From: Streptomyces sp. NBC_00289
Lineage (GTDB): Bacteria > Actinomycetota > Actinomycetes > Streptomycetales > Streptomycetaceae
Direction of reading: 5' to 3'
Length of the DNA stretch: 64,000 nt
NCBI RefSeq assembly: GCF_041435115.1
Contig: NZ_CP108046.1
Coordinates: 9,672,001-9,736,000 of the forward strand
In this document: positions 54,583 to 62,568 of the stretch, in pieces
Layout of the letters: each line of letters begins with the position of its first letter
Position numbering within the stretch: the stretch's first letter is position 1
Program-made: the position numbers and the translations under genes
The notes under the pieces: model-generated
Told to the model about the DNA's origin: nothing
The model's database searches: none
The model's input: the letters and a program-made list of their open reading frames with translations, nothing else

Positions 54583-54612
54583 ATCGAGCATATATCGAGC
54601 TACGAAATATAT
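54583..54612. promoter_or_regulatory. AT-rich PadR operator/promoter candidate
   Basis: Direct TCGAGC repeats at 54584-54589 and 54595-54600 flank TATA, and TATATCG (54591-54597) faces CGAAATATA (54603-54611) as an imperfect dyad. It abuts the PadR start codon and stands out by low GC. Autoregulation is typical for the family; the role here is inferred. Confidence 0.5.
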
Positions 54613-54639
54613 CTGCCAGCCCAGGGTGATCACCGGCAG

Positions 54640-54911
54640 CACTTCCACGCCCGCGGCGAGCGTCCCCGGGAGAGCAAGAAGATCGCCAAGTCCAAGCCAG
54701 CCGAGCACGGCCTGCCGTTCTGAGAAGAAGCGGACCAGGTTCCTGGAGTCCTGCCGTTACCTGCGCAGCCTCTACCCGCCCGAGATCCGCATCGCGATCG
54801 TGCTCGACAACTCGAGCAGGGCAGCATGATCCGTCGTACATCATCTGGTGAAACAAGCGCGCCGCCGACGAACCCCTCCGCGAGGTCGTGAACAGGGCGA
54901 ACGTTGCCTGA
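54640..54911 (+). pseudogene. IS630-family transposase relic with internal deletion
   Basis: Plus strand. RPRESKKIAKSKPAEHGLPF is joined by a deletion of more than 100 codons to KKRTRFLESCRYLRSLYPPE and RIAIVLDN. A second deletion then leads to a tail that, with frameshifts, reads like EPLREVVNRANVA and a stop at 54909-54911. The catalytic core is gone. Related to, but distinct in sequence from, the relic at 51.3-52.1 kb. Confidence 0.75.
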
Positions 54912-54923
54912 TGCGGCACTAGC
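54909..54923 (+). repeat. 15-bp IS-end-like repeat TGATGCGGCACTAGC (copy 1)
   Basis: Begins at the stop codon of the IS630 relic, so it is probably the inner part of that element's end. An identical copy is at 57904-57918, and a 10-bp part lies inverted at 15669-15678. Confidence 0.55.
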
Positions 54924-55028
54924 AATGGCGCGCCATCACCACCCGGCAGGAGATGACCGCGACCATCTACGTGGCCGGGCACCGCGTCGCGGGCCTCTTA
55001 TCGGTCCGCTCGGTGATCCAGGCAACGC

Positions 55029-55634
55029 TCAGTAGCTGTCGTAGCTGGGCTCGCCGTTCGGCCGGTAGACGCCGATGATGGTGCCGCCCTTCGTCGTCGA
55101 CACGCTGACCGGCTCCAGCGCAGCGGGAATCGCTCCGCCGGCGAACAGCCGCTTGCCGGTGCCGATGATCACCGGATGGATGGTCAGCCGGTACTCGTCG
55201 ACCAGGCCGTGCCGCATGAGGGTCTGGGCGAGGTCGCCGCTACCGACGACGTTGATGTTGCCGCCCTCGGACGCCTTCAGCTCCCGTACGGCATCCGCGA
55301 CGTCGCCCTCCAGCAGCGTGGAGTTTTGCCACTCGACGGACGTCAGGGTCCGAGACGCCACGTACTTGTTCATACGGTTCATCCGTTCTGTGAACGGGTT
55401 GCCGGGATCGGCGGTCGGCCAGTACGACGCGAAAATCTCGTAGGTCTTGCGGCCGAGCAGCATCGCATCGGAATCCTCGTACCAACCGGCGATGGCCGTG
55501 CCGACCTCGTCGTCGGCCACCGGCTTCTGCCAGCCACCCTGCTCGAAGCCGCTCTCAGCGTCCTCGTCCGGACCGCCCGGCGCCTGCATGACGCCGTCCA
55601 GCGTCAGGAACGTGCAAACAATGATCTCGCGCAT
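55029..55634 (-). CDS. Dihydrofolate reductase-family protein (RibD C-terminal type)
   Basis: 201 aa. MREIIVCTFLTLDGVMQAPG and LLGRKTYEIFASYWP mark the DHFR/RibD-C fold; later NVVGSGDLAQTLMRHGLVDE. Common in Streptomyces as a stand-alone NADPH reductase of unknown substrate. ATG 55634 has GGGAG 6 bases upstream. Not a true FolA: too divergent in the folate-binding strand. Confidence 0.9.
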   Translation of the reverse strand: MREIIVCTFLTLDGVMQAPGGPDEDAESGFEQGGWQKPVADDEVGTAIAGWYEDSDAMLLGRKTYEIFASYWPTADPGNPFTERMNRMNKYVASRTLTSVEWQNSTLLEGDVADAVRELKASEGGNINVVGSGDLAQTLMRHGLVDEYRLTIHPVIIGTGKRLFAGGAIPAALEPVSVSTTKGGTIIGVYRPNGEPSYDSY

Positions 55635-55977
55635 GATGCGCTCCCTTCGACGACGAGTAGACCGCACAACCGCTGAAAACTCATCGGCCAAACTCCCCGG
55701 CGCAGCACCAGGGCCGTCGTCTGGATCAACCCGACTGCGAAATGCGGCATCTCTTGGTCGACCCGAGCGGGGTCTGGTGCGTGCAGCTGCAAGGCGGAGG
55801 AAGGCGTCCTTGCGGAGCACTGGCGACCGTCGACGAGGCCGTGGATGTGCCCGTCATATCCCTCGACGGCGGCGTCGGCGCCCTGGGGTGGGAGGGCTGA
55901 ACGTACGTGAACACCGCGATGCCGGCGCTCGTCGCATCCTGACTTCCTCCTCCTCGCGAACGAGGGCGTCGGCCGAT
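55635..55977. other. Non-coding stretch
   Basis: About 340 bases. A minus-strand frame (VEGYDGHIHGLVDGR and beyond) is open but has no start signal or family I recognise. Could be a relic. Confidence 0.35.
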
Positions 55978-56628
55978 CTATAGGCCGATCGGTGGGGCGA
56001 CGACCAGCTCGGTGTCCGGGTCGTGGTCGATCTGCGGAGGGCCGGCGACGAGCATGGTGGCTCGGGCCCACGGCTGTTCTCGCAGCATGAACGGCAGTTC
56101 CTCCAGCAGCCAGTTCGCCACGTGCTCCAGCTGCTTGGGGGAGTCGCCGTCGCGGAGGACCGACAAGCGCTCCTGCTCATGGAGGTCACCCTGCATCCAC
56201 ACCGAGGCGTCCAACCACGAGGCAAGCTCTTCGCGGATGATGCCGGTGCCCTCGACCCAGATGAAGTCGGCACCGGCAGAAATGGTGATCGATCCCGGCC
56301 GGTCGTGGCTGATCCAGGCATCAGGGCGGAAATCCACCGCCTCACCCCGGTGCAGGGGTTGCAGGATGTTCTCGAGAAGCACCGGCCCCCAGTCGAAGTA
56401 GGCGTGGTTCCAGGCGATGTCGTCGGTGTGCACGACGGCGGAGTTGGGCACCACCTTGCGTAGCCGCTCAGCCAAGGTCGTCTTGCCGGCGCCGCCTCGG
56501 CCGTCGATCGCGATCACCCGCGGACGTCCGGTGACGTCGGGTGATGCGTCGCGCAGCTGCCGGACGACCTCGAGCACGGTCACCGCCCGCCAGCCAGCGG
56601 CCTCGCTCTCGCCTGGACGCAGATGCAT
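55978..56628 (-). CDS. P-loop nucleoside/uridine kinase-like protein
   Basis: 216 aa. Walker A GRGGAGKTTL at residues 43-52, a HTDDIAWNHAYFDW segment typical of uridine kinase-like and AAA-type small kinases, and a WVEGTGIIREEL strand. Cytosolic. Likely phosphorylates a small molecule or sugar; substrate open. ATG 56628 (GGAGA about 10 bases before) is preferred to TTG 56634. Confidence 0.85.
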   Translation of the reverse strand: MHLRPGESEAAGWRAVTVLEVVRQLRDASPDVTGRPRVIAIDGRGGAGKTTLAERLRKVVPNSAVVHTDDIAWNHAYFDWGPVLLENILQPLHRGEAVDFRPDAWISHDRPGSITISAGADFIWVEGTGIIREELASWLDASVWMQGDLHEQERLSVLRDGDSPKQLEHVANWLLEELPFMLREQPWARATMLVAGPPQIDHDPDTELVVAPPIGL

Positions 56629-56706
56629 CGACAACCTGTCTCCGGAGGTGAGGACGCGGATCCGGCCTGCCCGAAACGGTCCGCCGGCCGCCTGAGCCTA
56701 TCGACG

Positions 56707-56973
56707 TCACGGTCGAGAGGCCACGTCGGTGTCGGGCGCTACTCGATCCGTATCACCGGCCCCGGTGAACTTGTTCCCCTTTGACTTTGACCACGCAGGT
56801 GCGGCCCGGGTGACTTCCGAACTCACACTGAAGCGACATCCACAGAAGGGCTCCGGCCCACCTCGCGTGGTCGCTTGTCCAGGGTGACTGTTGATCTTCA
56901 CCTGCGGTGGTTTCAATGGCTCGGTCAGTGCGCGCATGACTGGCCGGCCGCGCATGAACCCGGTTTCACTCAT
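56707..56973 (-). CDS. Hypothetical small ORF
   Basis: 88 codons from ATG 56973 (MSETGFMRGRPVMRALTEPL), divergent from the methyltransferase gene by 37 bp. Lower GC than its neighbours and no domain recognised. CGCRF and a lysine-rich SKSKGNKF stretch are the only marks. It may be a real small protein or decayed foreign DNA. Confidence 0.3.
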   Translation of the reverse strand: MSETGFMRGRPVMRALTEPLKPPQVKINSHPGQATTRGGPEPFCGCRFSVSSEVTRAAPAWSKSKGNKFTGAGDTDRVAPDTDVASRP

Positions 56974-57010
56974 CAGACCCCCCTTGAAATCGATCGCCTA
57001 GGCTGGCGCG

Positions 57011-57862
57011 GTGACTGATGAGCAGCAGCGGGTGCAGCCGTCGGGAGTGTGGGCCACGGCGGTGGGGGTGGCCAGGGTGCGGGCGCTGGAGACCGAGCGG
57101 GAGAACGCGCTGTTCCGCGACCCACTGGCACAGGCCTTCGCCACCGCCGGCGGCCTGTGGCCGTCCTCGCCGCCGCTGCCCGACGACGAGGCCGCGCGAC
57201 GCCGCCGGATGGCCGTGTCGTTCTCCATCGTCATCCGAACGAAGTTCCTCGACGACCTGTTGCAGCAGGCCGCCGCGTCCGGGGTCCGGCAGGTCGTGCT
57301 GCTCGGCGCCGGCATGGACAGCCGGGCCTTCCGGATCAACTGGCCCGAGGACACCCGGTTGTTCGAGGTCGACACCGCCGCGCCACTGAACTTCAAGGCT
57401 TCGGTGCTGCGCCAGGAGCGGGCCGTGCCGCGCTGCGAGCGGATCACCGTCGCGGTGGATCTGCGTGAGGACTGGCCGGGCGCGCTGGCCGCCGCAGGGC
57501 ACGACCCGGCCGTGCCGACCGCGTGGATCGCCGAAGGGCTACTGATCTATCTGCCCCAGGATGCGGTGGAGCTGCTGCTGGCCCGGATCAGCGCGCAGTC
57601 GGCGGCAGGCAGTCGGATGGGGCTGACATTGGGCTCGCGCGGCGTGATCGAGCGCTTCGGCGCGGACGCCGCGCCGGGATCGGCGGCGTCCATGTGGGTT
57701 TCGGAGATGCCCGACGACCCGGCGGGTTGGCTGGCCGGGCACGGCTGGGAGGCCGACAGCCACACCCTGCGCGAGCGCGCTGCCGCCTACGGCCGCCCTA
57801 TCAGCACCCCGCCGCAGCGCGAGGAGTGGCCCGGCGGACTGATCTCGGCGGTCCGCCGGTAG
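57011..57862 (+). CDS. Class I SAM-dependent methyltransferase (PPM/LCMT family)
   Basis: 283 aa. It fits the actinobacterial leucine-carboxyl-methyltransferase-like family: N-terminal TAVGVARVRALETERENALF, SAM loop VVLLGAGMDSRAFRI, then FEVDTAAPLNFKASVL and WIAEGLLIYLPQDAV. These often methylate small metabolites in secondary metabolism. GTG 57011 has TAGGCT (56999-57004) at the right distance for a leaderless transcript and no ribosome site. Confidence 0.9.
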   Translation: MTDEQQRVQPSGVWATAVGVARVRALETERENALFRDPLAQAFATAGGLWPSSPPLPDDEAARRRRMAVSFSIVIRTKFLDDLLQQAAASGVRQVVLLGAGMDSRAFRINWPEDTRLFEVDTAAPLNFKASVLRQERAVPRCERITVAVDLREDWPGALAAAGHDPAVPTAWIAEGLLIYLPQDAVELLLARISAQSAAGSRMGLTLGSRGVIERFGADAAPGSAASMWVSEMPDDPAGWLAGHGWEADSHTLRERAAAYGRPISTPPQREEWPGGLISAVRR

Positions 57863-58181
57863 AGCGCCTCCCGATTCCCTGGATGATTGATTCCAAGGGG
57901 GCTTGATGCGGCACTAGCCGTCTCACATGTCACCCCCAGACGACCTCGCCGACGTCGTCCTACGGCAGCGATCGAGTCGCGTCTCCCAATTGGCGGTCGA
58001 GTTGTCGCGGAGCTCGGGCGGCCGAGTCCTTTGAGCCGTCGAACCGGCGCCGCCGTGACAGCCATACCCAGACCCCTGGGCCCTCCGATCTTACGAATGA
58101 CCAGAGCAACCACCCTTGAAAGGTAGGACCTGCCGTGCGCCTACGCAGCGCTTGGCGCCAGAGGTACTTAAATACCGAAGC
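57863..58181. other. Non-coding stretch with a solo IS-end-like repeat
   Basis: About 320 bases. Holds a second exact copy of TGATGCGGCACTAGC at 57904-57918, far from the IS630 relic, so a lost IS insertion is likely. No gene supported. Confidence 0.45.
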
Positions 58182-58439
58182 ATGACTACCGAGCCTCAGC
58201 GCTTCACCATCTTGCTCGTCCCCGAACACATCGAGGGCAAGGACGCAGTCTCCGCACAGGACTCGGCTGTGCGGGCGGCGGTCGTCGAATCGACCGGTGA
58301 GACAGGCGAGACGGGCTACCCCCGCTACGCCGGGGAAGGGATCGTTGCCGACATCGACCCCCGTACACGTACGGTCGAGGCGGTGTTGGTCGATGGTTCG
58401 GAGCTGGACTACGGGCTGACCGCGAGGGTCGCCTCCTGA
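58182..58439 (+). CDS. Hypothetical small protein
   Basis: 85 aa: MTTEPQRFTILLVPEHIEGK, then VRAAVVESTGETGETGYPRY, AGEGIVADIDPRTRTVEAVL and a short tail. Acidic, no signal peptide or helix. No family recognised. Coding bias is good and the start is at ATG 58182 with a weak GAAG upstream. Small stand-alone soluble protein. Confidence 0.6.
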   Translation: MTTEPQRFTILLVPEHIEGKDAVSAQDSAVRAAVVESTGETGETGYPRYAGEGIVADIDPRTRTVEAVLVDGSELDYGLTARVAS

Positions 58440-58539
58440 CCGGCCTTCCCAACCGAAACTCGTACGGCGGACGTCAGTATGTGGCCCTGAACAGCGCTCG
58501 CTCGCCCATGAACCCGCCGTCATAGCCGCTGCCGCGAGC

Positions 58540-58800
58540 GAGTCCGAGAACCTGACGGAGCCACTGGACATCGTCTTCATCCGGCCGCTGCCGGAGGGGG
58601 TGAAGCCGTCGACGGTGACGGTGTCTCAGGATGCGGCCGGACGCTGGTTCGTCTCGATGCTGTGCGAGGACCCGACAGTCCAGCACCTCCCGGTCACCGA
58701 CACTGCCGTCGGTATCGACGTCGGCCTCAACCACCTGTTGACGCATGTGACCGGGGAGGAGATCGCCAATCCCCGTCACGAACGCCGCGGCGGGCGGAAA
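58540..58800 (+). pseudogene. TnpB (IS200/IS605 OrfB) fragment
   Basis: Reads LTEPLDIVFIRPLPEGVKPS, then TVTVSQDAAGRWFVSMLCED and TAVGIDVGLNHLLTHVTGEE with NPRHERRGG. This is the middle of TnpB including the first RuvC aspartate (GIDVGLNHL). The N-terminal half, the rest of RuvC and the zinc ribbon are missing and the frame runs into unrelated sequence. No right-end hairpin seen. Dead. Confidence 0.8.
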
Positions 58801-58903
58801 GCACGAGAGTACCTTTCGGACCTGGATGAGCGATGGGGTCCGCATCGCAAAGCGAAGCTGCACCCTCGCCTCCGGCCAGCCATCGGGTGATACAGCCGCC
58901 GGC

Positions 58904-59710
58904 TCAGCCGTTCAGTACGCCGGTGGCCGCGGTGAGGGGCAAGGTGTCTTCGGCCTTCGGGACTTTTACTCGTACCGGCTTTCCGAAGTCCGAAAGGTTC
59001 GTGGTCACGGTCACGCGGAGGCCCGACATGTTCAGCATGGTTCGCGCCTGCGCGATTCGCCCCTGGCCATCGACCCACACGTCCGCGAAGACGGGCAGGT
59101 CGCTGCCGAGCATGTCACGGGCCTGGTCCGTCTTCTTCCGCACGCGCTGTGCCATCCGTAGGGTGAGCGTGCCGTGGTCGAGCATGCCGCGGTAGTGAAC
59201 GGCTCACACACCGCGGATACTCTCTTCGCCCTCCCGGGAGACCTGGCGCATCGCGGAGACCTGCTTCAGGACATGCTCGGGGTCGTTCAGCGGGGCCCTC
59301 AGCGCATAGTGAGCCTCGGCCTTGTCCCGGGGCATGACTCCCCACTTGCCTTTGGTGGCTCCGTGGGTGCCGGTAACGTAGATCTTGTCGTCCGCGAAGG
59401 TCTCTTCGCTATGACTGATGGCGCCGCCGGGGAAGTCGACCGCGATGTGGCCCCGGTCCCCGGCGAAGTCGAAGCCGCCGGTGACGGTGAGCGTGTACGC
59501 CGTGCCGTCGTCCGTGATTTCGATCTTCTGGTCGATGTGGGCCGTGTCCTGGCGGATAGTTACAACGGCGGCCCGCACGGCAGAGCGGTGTTCGGCCGAG
59601 GACGACGCAGCAGATCTGTCATCACTCCCGGTGTTGGCCGTGGAACAGCCGGCGCACAGGAGGGTGGCGACAAGGGTGGCGACAGCGACCGACAAGGGTG
59701 GGCGACGCAT
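58904..59710 (-). pseudogene. LppX/LprAFG-like lipoprotein gene with one in-frame stop
   Basis: A 268-codon frame from ATG 59710 to 58904 interrupted only by TGA at 59204-59206. The first part has a lipoprotein signal peptide ending in the lipobox LLCAGC, then a beta-rich LolA-like domain (VVTIRQDTAHIDQKIEITDD). After the stop the same frame continues six codons to ATG 59185 and LTLRMAQRVRKKTDQARDML, VFADVWVDGQGRIAQARTML and a normal end. A CGA (Arg) to TGA change would explain it. The 3' part could be re-initiated at 59185 but would lack export. Probably inactivated recently, since nothing else is damaged. Confidence 0.75.
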
Positions 59711-59915
59711 GTGGTTCTCCGGGAGTCGTAGTCGAGCAGTCAGTCGGACCGCGTCAAAAGATGCGTCCTGTCGGTCTTGAACCGGCCAGAGTTCCTGTGG
59801 ACAAGGCACTGCAGAGCCGCCTGGCGCACAGATCATACGATCTTCGTGCGGCAGTGACTGGCCGGTGGTTCGGTTCGTGCACGACGTGCGCGAACCGGCG
59901 GCTCTTGCACGGCGC
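59711..59915. other. Upstream region of the lipoprotein gene
   Basis: No gene seen. Merges into the tandem repeat at 59916. Confidence 0.3.
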
Positions 59916-60000
59916 ACGCGCCCCTCACGCTCGGAACAACGTGCGTACGCGCCCCTCATGCTCGGAACAACGTGCGTGCGCGCCCGTCACACTCGGAACG
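59916..60000. repeat. 31-bp tandem repeat, about 2.7 copies
   Basis: Units at 59916-59946 and 59947-59977 differ at one base (core GCTCGGAACAACGTGCG with an ACGCGCCCCTCA start). A third, diverged unit begins at 59978 and fades by about 60000. Not coding by bias and not CRISPR, because there are no spacers. Confidence 0.8.
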
Positions 60001-60295
60001 GGGCGAACCTGCGGCGCCAGGTCGGTCCGTCGGTGGCGTTTGTGGTGGCCGCAGTGATCGTGTTCGTGGTCTGGGACGGGTTGTACGCCCGGGGCATGCG
60101 GCGGGACACCGGCTGGGTCTACATCCGTGAAATGCGCGGCTCGGCCGCGAGGCGGCGAGGTTGATTGCGGCGTTGTCGTCCCGGCAGGCCCGTAACCCTC
60201 CGGTCGCTGATGATCGCTGCACGAAACGCGTTTCCCGCCACCCGACCATGATCGATCAGAACGCGACCCCTCACCGCTCACCGTGCACCAGCTCG
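60001..60295. other. Non-coding stretch
   Basis: About 295 bases. A plus-strand frame has one hydrophobic stretch (VAFVVAAVIVFVVWDG) and a minus-strand frame has RDDNAAINLAAS, reminiscent of a TnpB C-terminus (60166-60230). Neither is a supported gene. Confidence 0.35.
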
Positions 60296-61057
60296 TTAGG
60301 GCGCCCACGGGCTGAGCATGTCCTTCATTGCATCCGTCAACGCGAATTGCAGCAACGGGCCGTAGGTGATCCGGCCGACGCCGAGGCGGCGGAAGCGCTC
60401 AAGATCGTGCTTGACGGGGTGGGCTGTGGAGTTCACGGGAATGGCCACGGCGCCGGTCACCGCCGTCAGCAGGTCGTCGTTGTCCTGAATACCCACCGGG
60501 TAGACACTGTCGGCGCCGGCCTGCTCCAGGGCCCGCAGTCGCTCGATCGCCTCGTCGATGACGGTGGAAGCGTCCTTCGCGTGCAGGAAGAGGTCGGTGC
60601 GCCCGTTGACCCAGACGGGGATCCCCGCGTCGTCAGCCGCCGCGCGCAGGCCGGCGATGTAGTTCGCGTGTTCCTGCGTGCTGCGCAGGCGTCCGCCGTC
60701 CGAGTGGACGGTGTCCTCGATGTTGAGACCGACGCCGCCGACTTCGGTGAGCCCGGCGATGAGATCCGCTGGCTTTTGTCCGTACCCGGCTTCCAGGTCC
60801 ACGGACACGGGGACGTCGACTGCCGCGATGATCGGCCTGACGGCGGCGAGTACCTCCTCGAAGGTCTGCCCCTCGTGGTCGTCGGCTCCCCGGGAGTCGG
60901 CGAGCGGATGACTGCCGACCGTCAGCGCGGAGAACCCGGCGTCGGCTGCCGTCCGCGCGGACCAGACGTCCCAGACGGTCGGCAGCACGAGCGGCTGGTA
61001 CTCGGCGTGCAGCTGCTTGAGGCGTTGAGCGCGCTCAACGGTGGTGCGAAAGTCCAT
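60296..61057 (-). CDS. Isocitrate lyase/PEP mutase-superfamily protein
   Basis: 253 aa TIM-barrel enzyme. Conserved parts: VLPTVWDVWSARTAADAGFS, VSVDLEAGYG, LNIEDTVHSDGG and WVNGRTDLFLHAK. It lacks the KKCGH active loop of isocitrate lyase, so it is of the PEP mutase/oxaloacetate hydrolase/2-methylisocitrate lyase-like branch acting on a C-C or P-C bond. ATG 61057. No phosphonate genes nearby, so the substrate is open. Confidence 0.9.
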   Translation of the reverse strand: MDFRTTVERAQRLKQLHAEYQPLVLPTVWDVWSARTAADAGFSALTVGSHPLADSRGADDHEGQTFEEVLAAVRPIIAAVDVPVSVDLEAGYGQKPADLIAGLTEVGGVGLNIEDTVHSDGGRLRSTQEHANYIAGLRAAADDAGIPVWVNGRTDLFLHAKDASTVIDEAIERLRALEQAGADSVYPVGIQDNDDLLTAVTGAVAIPVNSTAHPVKHDLERFRRLGVGRITYGPLLQFALTDAMKDMLSPWAP

Positions 61058-61124
61058 ATCGAGGACGCTACCCCCAGATCAGGCACAAGGTGACTGATCG
61101 AGTGAAGAGCGCCGCCGGCGTCTG

Positions 61125-61543
61125 GTGGTTGGACGGGGTGGACACACCTTCCGGACCGGCAACGTCGACGGAACGCTGTCCGTCCTGTTCGTCGATGAGA
61201 CCGCCGAAACCTGCTTCGCGAACCTCCTGCACCCCGCCGACGGCTGGGGGAGACCGACGAACTGGACGAGGAGATCGCCGGCGAGGACGACACCCTGGCC
61301 GGCTACGTCGAGCAGGAGGATGCGGAGAAGGCGGAGACCGAGGACTTTGCGGTTCAGACGGCTACAACGGAGCTGCCCGTGTCCTCGGACGGCACGCTGA
61401 CCGGCAACAGCGCCGACGGTGCGGCCCAGATGCTGATCGACCTTCCGGTGGCCTCCTCGACGGCCGCGGAGCTGAGCGACAGCGCTCTGGTGATCACGCC
61501 GGCACCCAGATGGGAGGAGGGCGAGCCGGCCGGGCGGCTTTGA
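61125..61543 (+). pseudogene. Frameshifted acidic reading frame
   Basis: One frame has HTFRTGNVDGTLSVLFVDET and CFANLLHPADGWG. One base out of frame after about 61250 it continues as TDELDEEIAGEDDTLAGYVE, AEKAETEDFAVQTATTELPV and ALVITPAPRW before TGA at 61541-61543. Together they look like the end of one acidic protein with a single-base shift. Family not recognised. Confidence 0.35.
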
Positions 61544-62568
61544 GGCAGCCTGCGCACGGACGCTTCGCCTTCTTGACGTCTTCGGGGACTCTGCGAAGAA
61601 CACCTCGGGGTCCTGGGTGCGGCAGGGCACATCGGTGGTCTCGTCGATGTCGGCCAGGGATGCGGGGGAGGAGACGTGGAGGTGGACGGGTTGGCGGTCT
61701 GCGGGGTATCGCGGTGTCCGGGGAAGATCGCCCGGTGCGGCGTGGCAGGGACTGCTGGAGGGCGCGGCGGGGGTGGTGGGGTGGGGGGCGAGCCCGAGAG
61801 CCATGGTCAGGAGTCGCCGTCGCCGCAGCGCAGTGCCCGCCTTCTGGCGGGGCAGAGGCTGGTGGAGACGGCCGGCCGCGAGACGCGTGCGGAGTTGTCG
61901 GCTGGGAGGGCCGTCCGGTGCGCTGGGCGTTACGCCTGTCGGCAGCCGGGCACGACCTGCTCGCCTACGCCGGCGTCCGGCCGGCTCCGACGCCTTGCGG
62001 GCCGGGGCCGGGGGAGCGGTTGGTGGAGCTGGCGCCCTCACAAGTGGCGGCGCTGCTTCGTGTTCGTGGGCCTGGACGGGCAGTTGACGTCGCCGCCTGT
62101 GCCGGGGCTTTCCGAGCAGGCCCGTACCGCCGTGTAAACGCTGGTCGGCGGGCAAAGCACGGGCGACGCGACGCGCAGTCAAGGGGATCACCTGGGCCGG
62201 GTCCAGATTCAAGGGCTCCGGTGCGCGCCAGCGTTGACGTTCGGCGCCCGCCCAGCCGTCTGGGCCCGCCTTGCCGGCCTCCAGCACGATGACGTCATCG
62301 TCGAAGGTGCCCGCCACGAGGGCCCCGCGGATCCCGGCCACCACGTCGGCGTGCAGACCCCTGGGGTGACGTTGTGGCGTCGTGATCGTTGGCGGTAGGT
62401 GATCACACCACTCAAGGGGAACTCGTCCCCGATCCCCTTGCTGTCCCACGCCGCTGCCCAAGCGGCCACTCCTCCAGCGCAGTTGTCGCGGGCCGCTTGC
62501 CGAACGGCTCCGCGAGAGCTGTGTGCGGGACGTGGCCTGTGCGCCGACCGCACGGCTGGAGCGTCGCT
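61544..62568. other. Long stretch without a supported gene
   Basis: About 1 kb. Both strands have open frames without start signals or domains. A minus-strand segment (about 62340-62200; VAGTFDDDVIVLEAGKAGPD) and a plus-strand end (GLDGQLTSPPVPGLSEQART before TAA at about 62137) look like scraps of genes. Probably decayed mobile or foreign DNA. Confidence 0.4.

Noticed and set aside
54912..55028. Possible additional transposase tail after the IS630 relic
   Set aside because: Reading frames are short and match no family I know.
59916..60000. Tandem 31-bp units considered as a CRISPR array
   Set aside because: Units abut without spacers and no cas gene is in the window.
60166..60230. RDDNAAINL segment as a TnpB C-terminus
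   Set aside because: Too short, on the other strand from the TnpB fragment and without zinc-ribbon cysteines.
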